DNA of 43,417 bases from Lachnospiraceae bacterium (GTDB lineage: Bacteria > Bacillota > Clostridia > Lachnospirales > Lachnospiraceae), in NCBI GenBank assembly GCA_900752065.1, contig CAADTT010000051.1, forward strand, positions 1 to 43,417, written 5' to 3'. The notes below the pieces were generated by a model. It had not been told where the DNA came from and searched no databases. It worked only from the letters and a program-made list of their open reading frames with translations. Below, one piece after another: positions 43,238 to 43,417 of the stretch (its first letter is position 1; each line of letters begins with the position of its first letter). Both the position numbers and the translations under genes were made by a program.

Positions 43238-43266
43238 TTGAAAAATTCCGAAGGAAAAAGTATAAT
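43238..43266 (+). promoter_or_regulatory. Strong forward promoter at the right end
   Basis: TTGAAA (43238-43243), a 17-base spacer and TATAAT (43261-43266). Transcription would start near 43273 and meet a terminator at once. It is divergent from the methyltransferase promoter. Confidence 0.78.
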
Positions 43267-43272
43267 AAGTAT

Positions 43273-43325
43273 GCAACGTGTAGCACGACTGCGTAATTCC
43301 GGTTGTTGCTGCGCGTTGTTTTTTT
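43273..43325 (+). ncRNA. Possible short RNA or attenuated leader (promoter-terminator unit)
   Basis: Right after the promoter, CAACGTGTAGCA (43274-43285) pairs with TGCTGCGCGTTG (43307-43318) over 12 pairs including two G-U, followed by seven T residues (43319-43325). The predicted transcript is about 50 bases. It may be a small RNA, or the leader of a gene beyond the window controlled by antitermination. Confidence 0.5.
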
Positions 43326-43361
43326 GTATCATAGGAAACTTCGTTCCCTATGATACAAAAA
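43321..43361. repeat. Palindromic element F at the window edge
   Basis: TTTTTGTATCATAGG (43321-43335) and CCTATGATACAAAAA (43347-43361) form a perfect 15-bp stem with an 11-base loop. The following bases to 43417 (GC-rich, with CGCTCCGCGAGGATGCGC) continue a repetitive, palindromic pattern. No gene is supported in 43143-43417. Confidence 0.65.
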
Positions 43362-43417
43362 CGCTCCGCGAGGATGCGCACAGATGCGTATGGAAGATGC
43401 CGCTGGCGCGGCCGCAT

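Noticed and set aside
43079..43417. 112-residue minus-strand open frame at the window edge
   Set aside because: It runs through two promoters, a terminator and a long palindrome and overlaps the start of the recognised methyltransferase gene.

Overview
The window reads as a chromosomal segment of a Gram-positive anaerobe of the class Clostridia, most likely family Lachnospiraceae. Reasons: AddAB rather than RecBCD, a murB-rapZ-whiA-HPr cluster, strong AGGAGG ribosome sites, oxygen-sensitive iron-sulfur proteins, moderate GC content, and many nested palindromic intergenic elements of a kind I associate with Lachnospiraceae genomes. I cannot name a genus from the sequence alone. No tRNA, rRNA, CRISPR array, integrase or transposase gene was seen.

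Layout: (1) 0.1-7.4 kb, addB-addA, the double-strand-break repair helicase-nuclease. (2) 7.5-12.4 kb, envelope genes: a large membrane protein that fuses a GtrA domain to a YfhO domain, and, convergent to it across a shared terminator, a secreted transglutaminase/leucine-rich-repeat protein. (3) 12.6-17.2 kb, an aminotransferase followed by murB-rapZ-whiA-HPr (Crh-like). Two MITE-like palindromic elements lie in this part, one on each side of murB-rapZ. (4) 17.3-22.1 kb, an MsAcT-like SGNH esterase divergent from a compact sialic-acid catabolic operon (nanQ/yhcH, rpiR-type regulator, nanE, nanA, nanK) that has no transporter or sialidase in the window. (5) 22.3-27.4 kb, a lone siroheme nitrite/sulfite reductase, a small unknown gene coupled to an LD-carboxypeptidase, a 4Fe-4S protein, and a TipA-type MerR regulator with its own 19-bp-spacer promoter. 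(6) 27.9-29.9 kb, a glycogen synthase with an unusual repetitive Lys/Glu/Ala-rich N-terminal extension. (7) 30.1-38.3 kb, a complete Wadjet (type II, jetABCD) anti-plasmid defence operon with a recognisable promoter. (8) 38.4-39.7 kb, a probable type I toxin-antitoxin locus (a 32-residue membrane peptide and a convergent antisense RNA), then a decayed, chimeric recQ remnant. (9) 39.8-43.1 kb, an NhaC-type antiporter, a small unknown gene, a metallo-beta-lactamase-fold hydrolase and, on the minus strand, a TrmH/SpoU RNA methyltransferase. The window ends in a promoter followed at once by an intrinsic terminator, and more palindromic DNA.

The accessory part is roughly 30-39.7 kb: defence operon, type I TA-like module and broken helicase side by side. 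The most unusual items are the toxin/antisense locus with its similar RNA leaders, the MITE-like element with matching flanking repeats inside the rapZ-whiA junction, the GtrA-YfhO fusion, the repeat-extended glycogen synthase, and the promoter-terminator unit at the right end.
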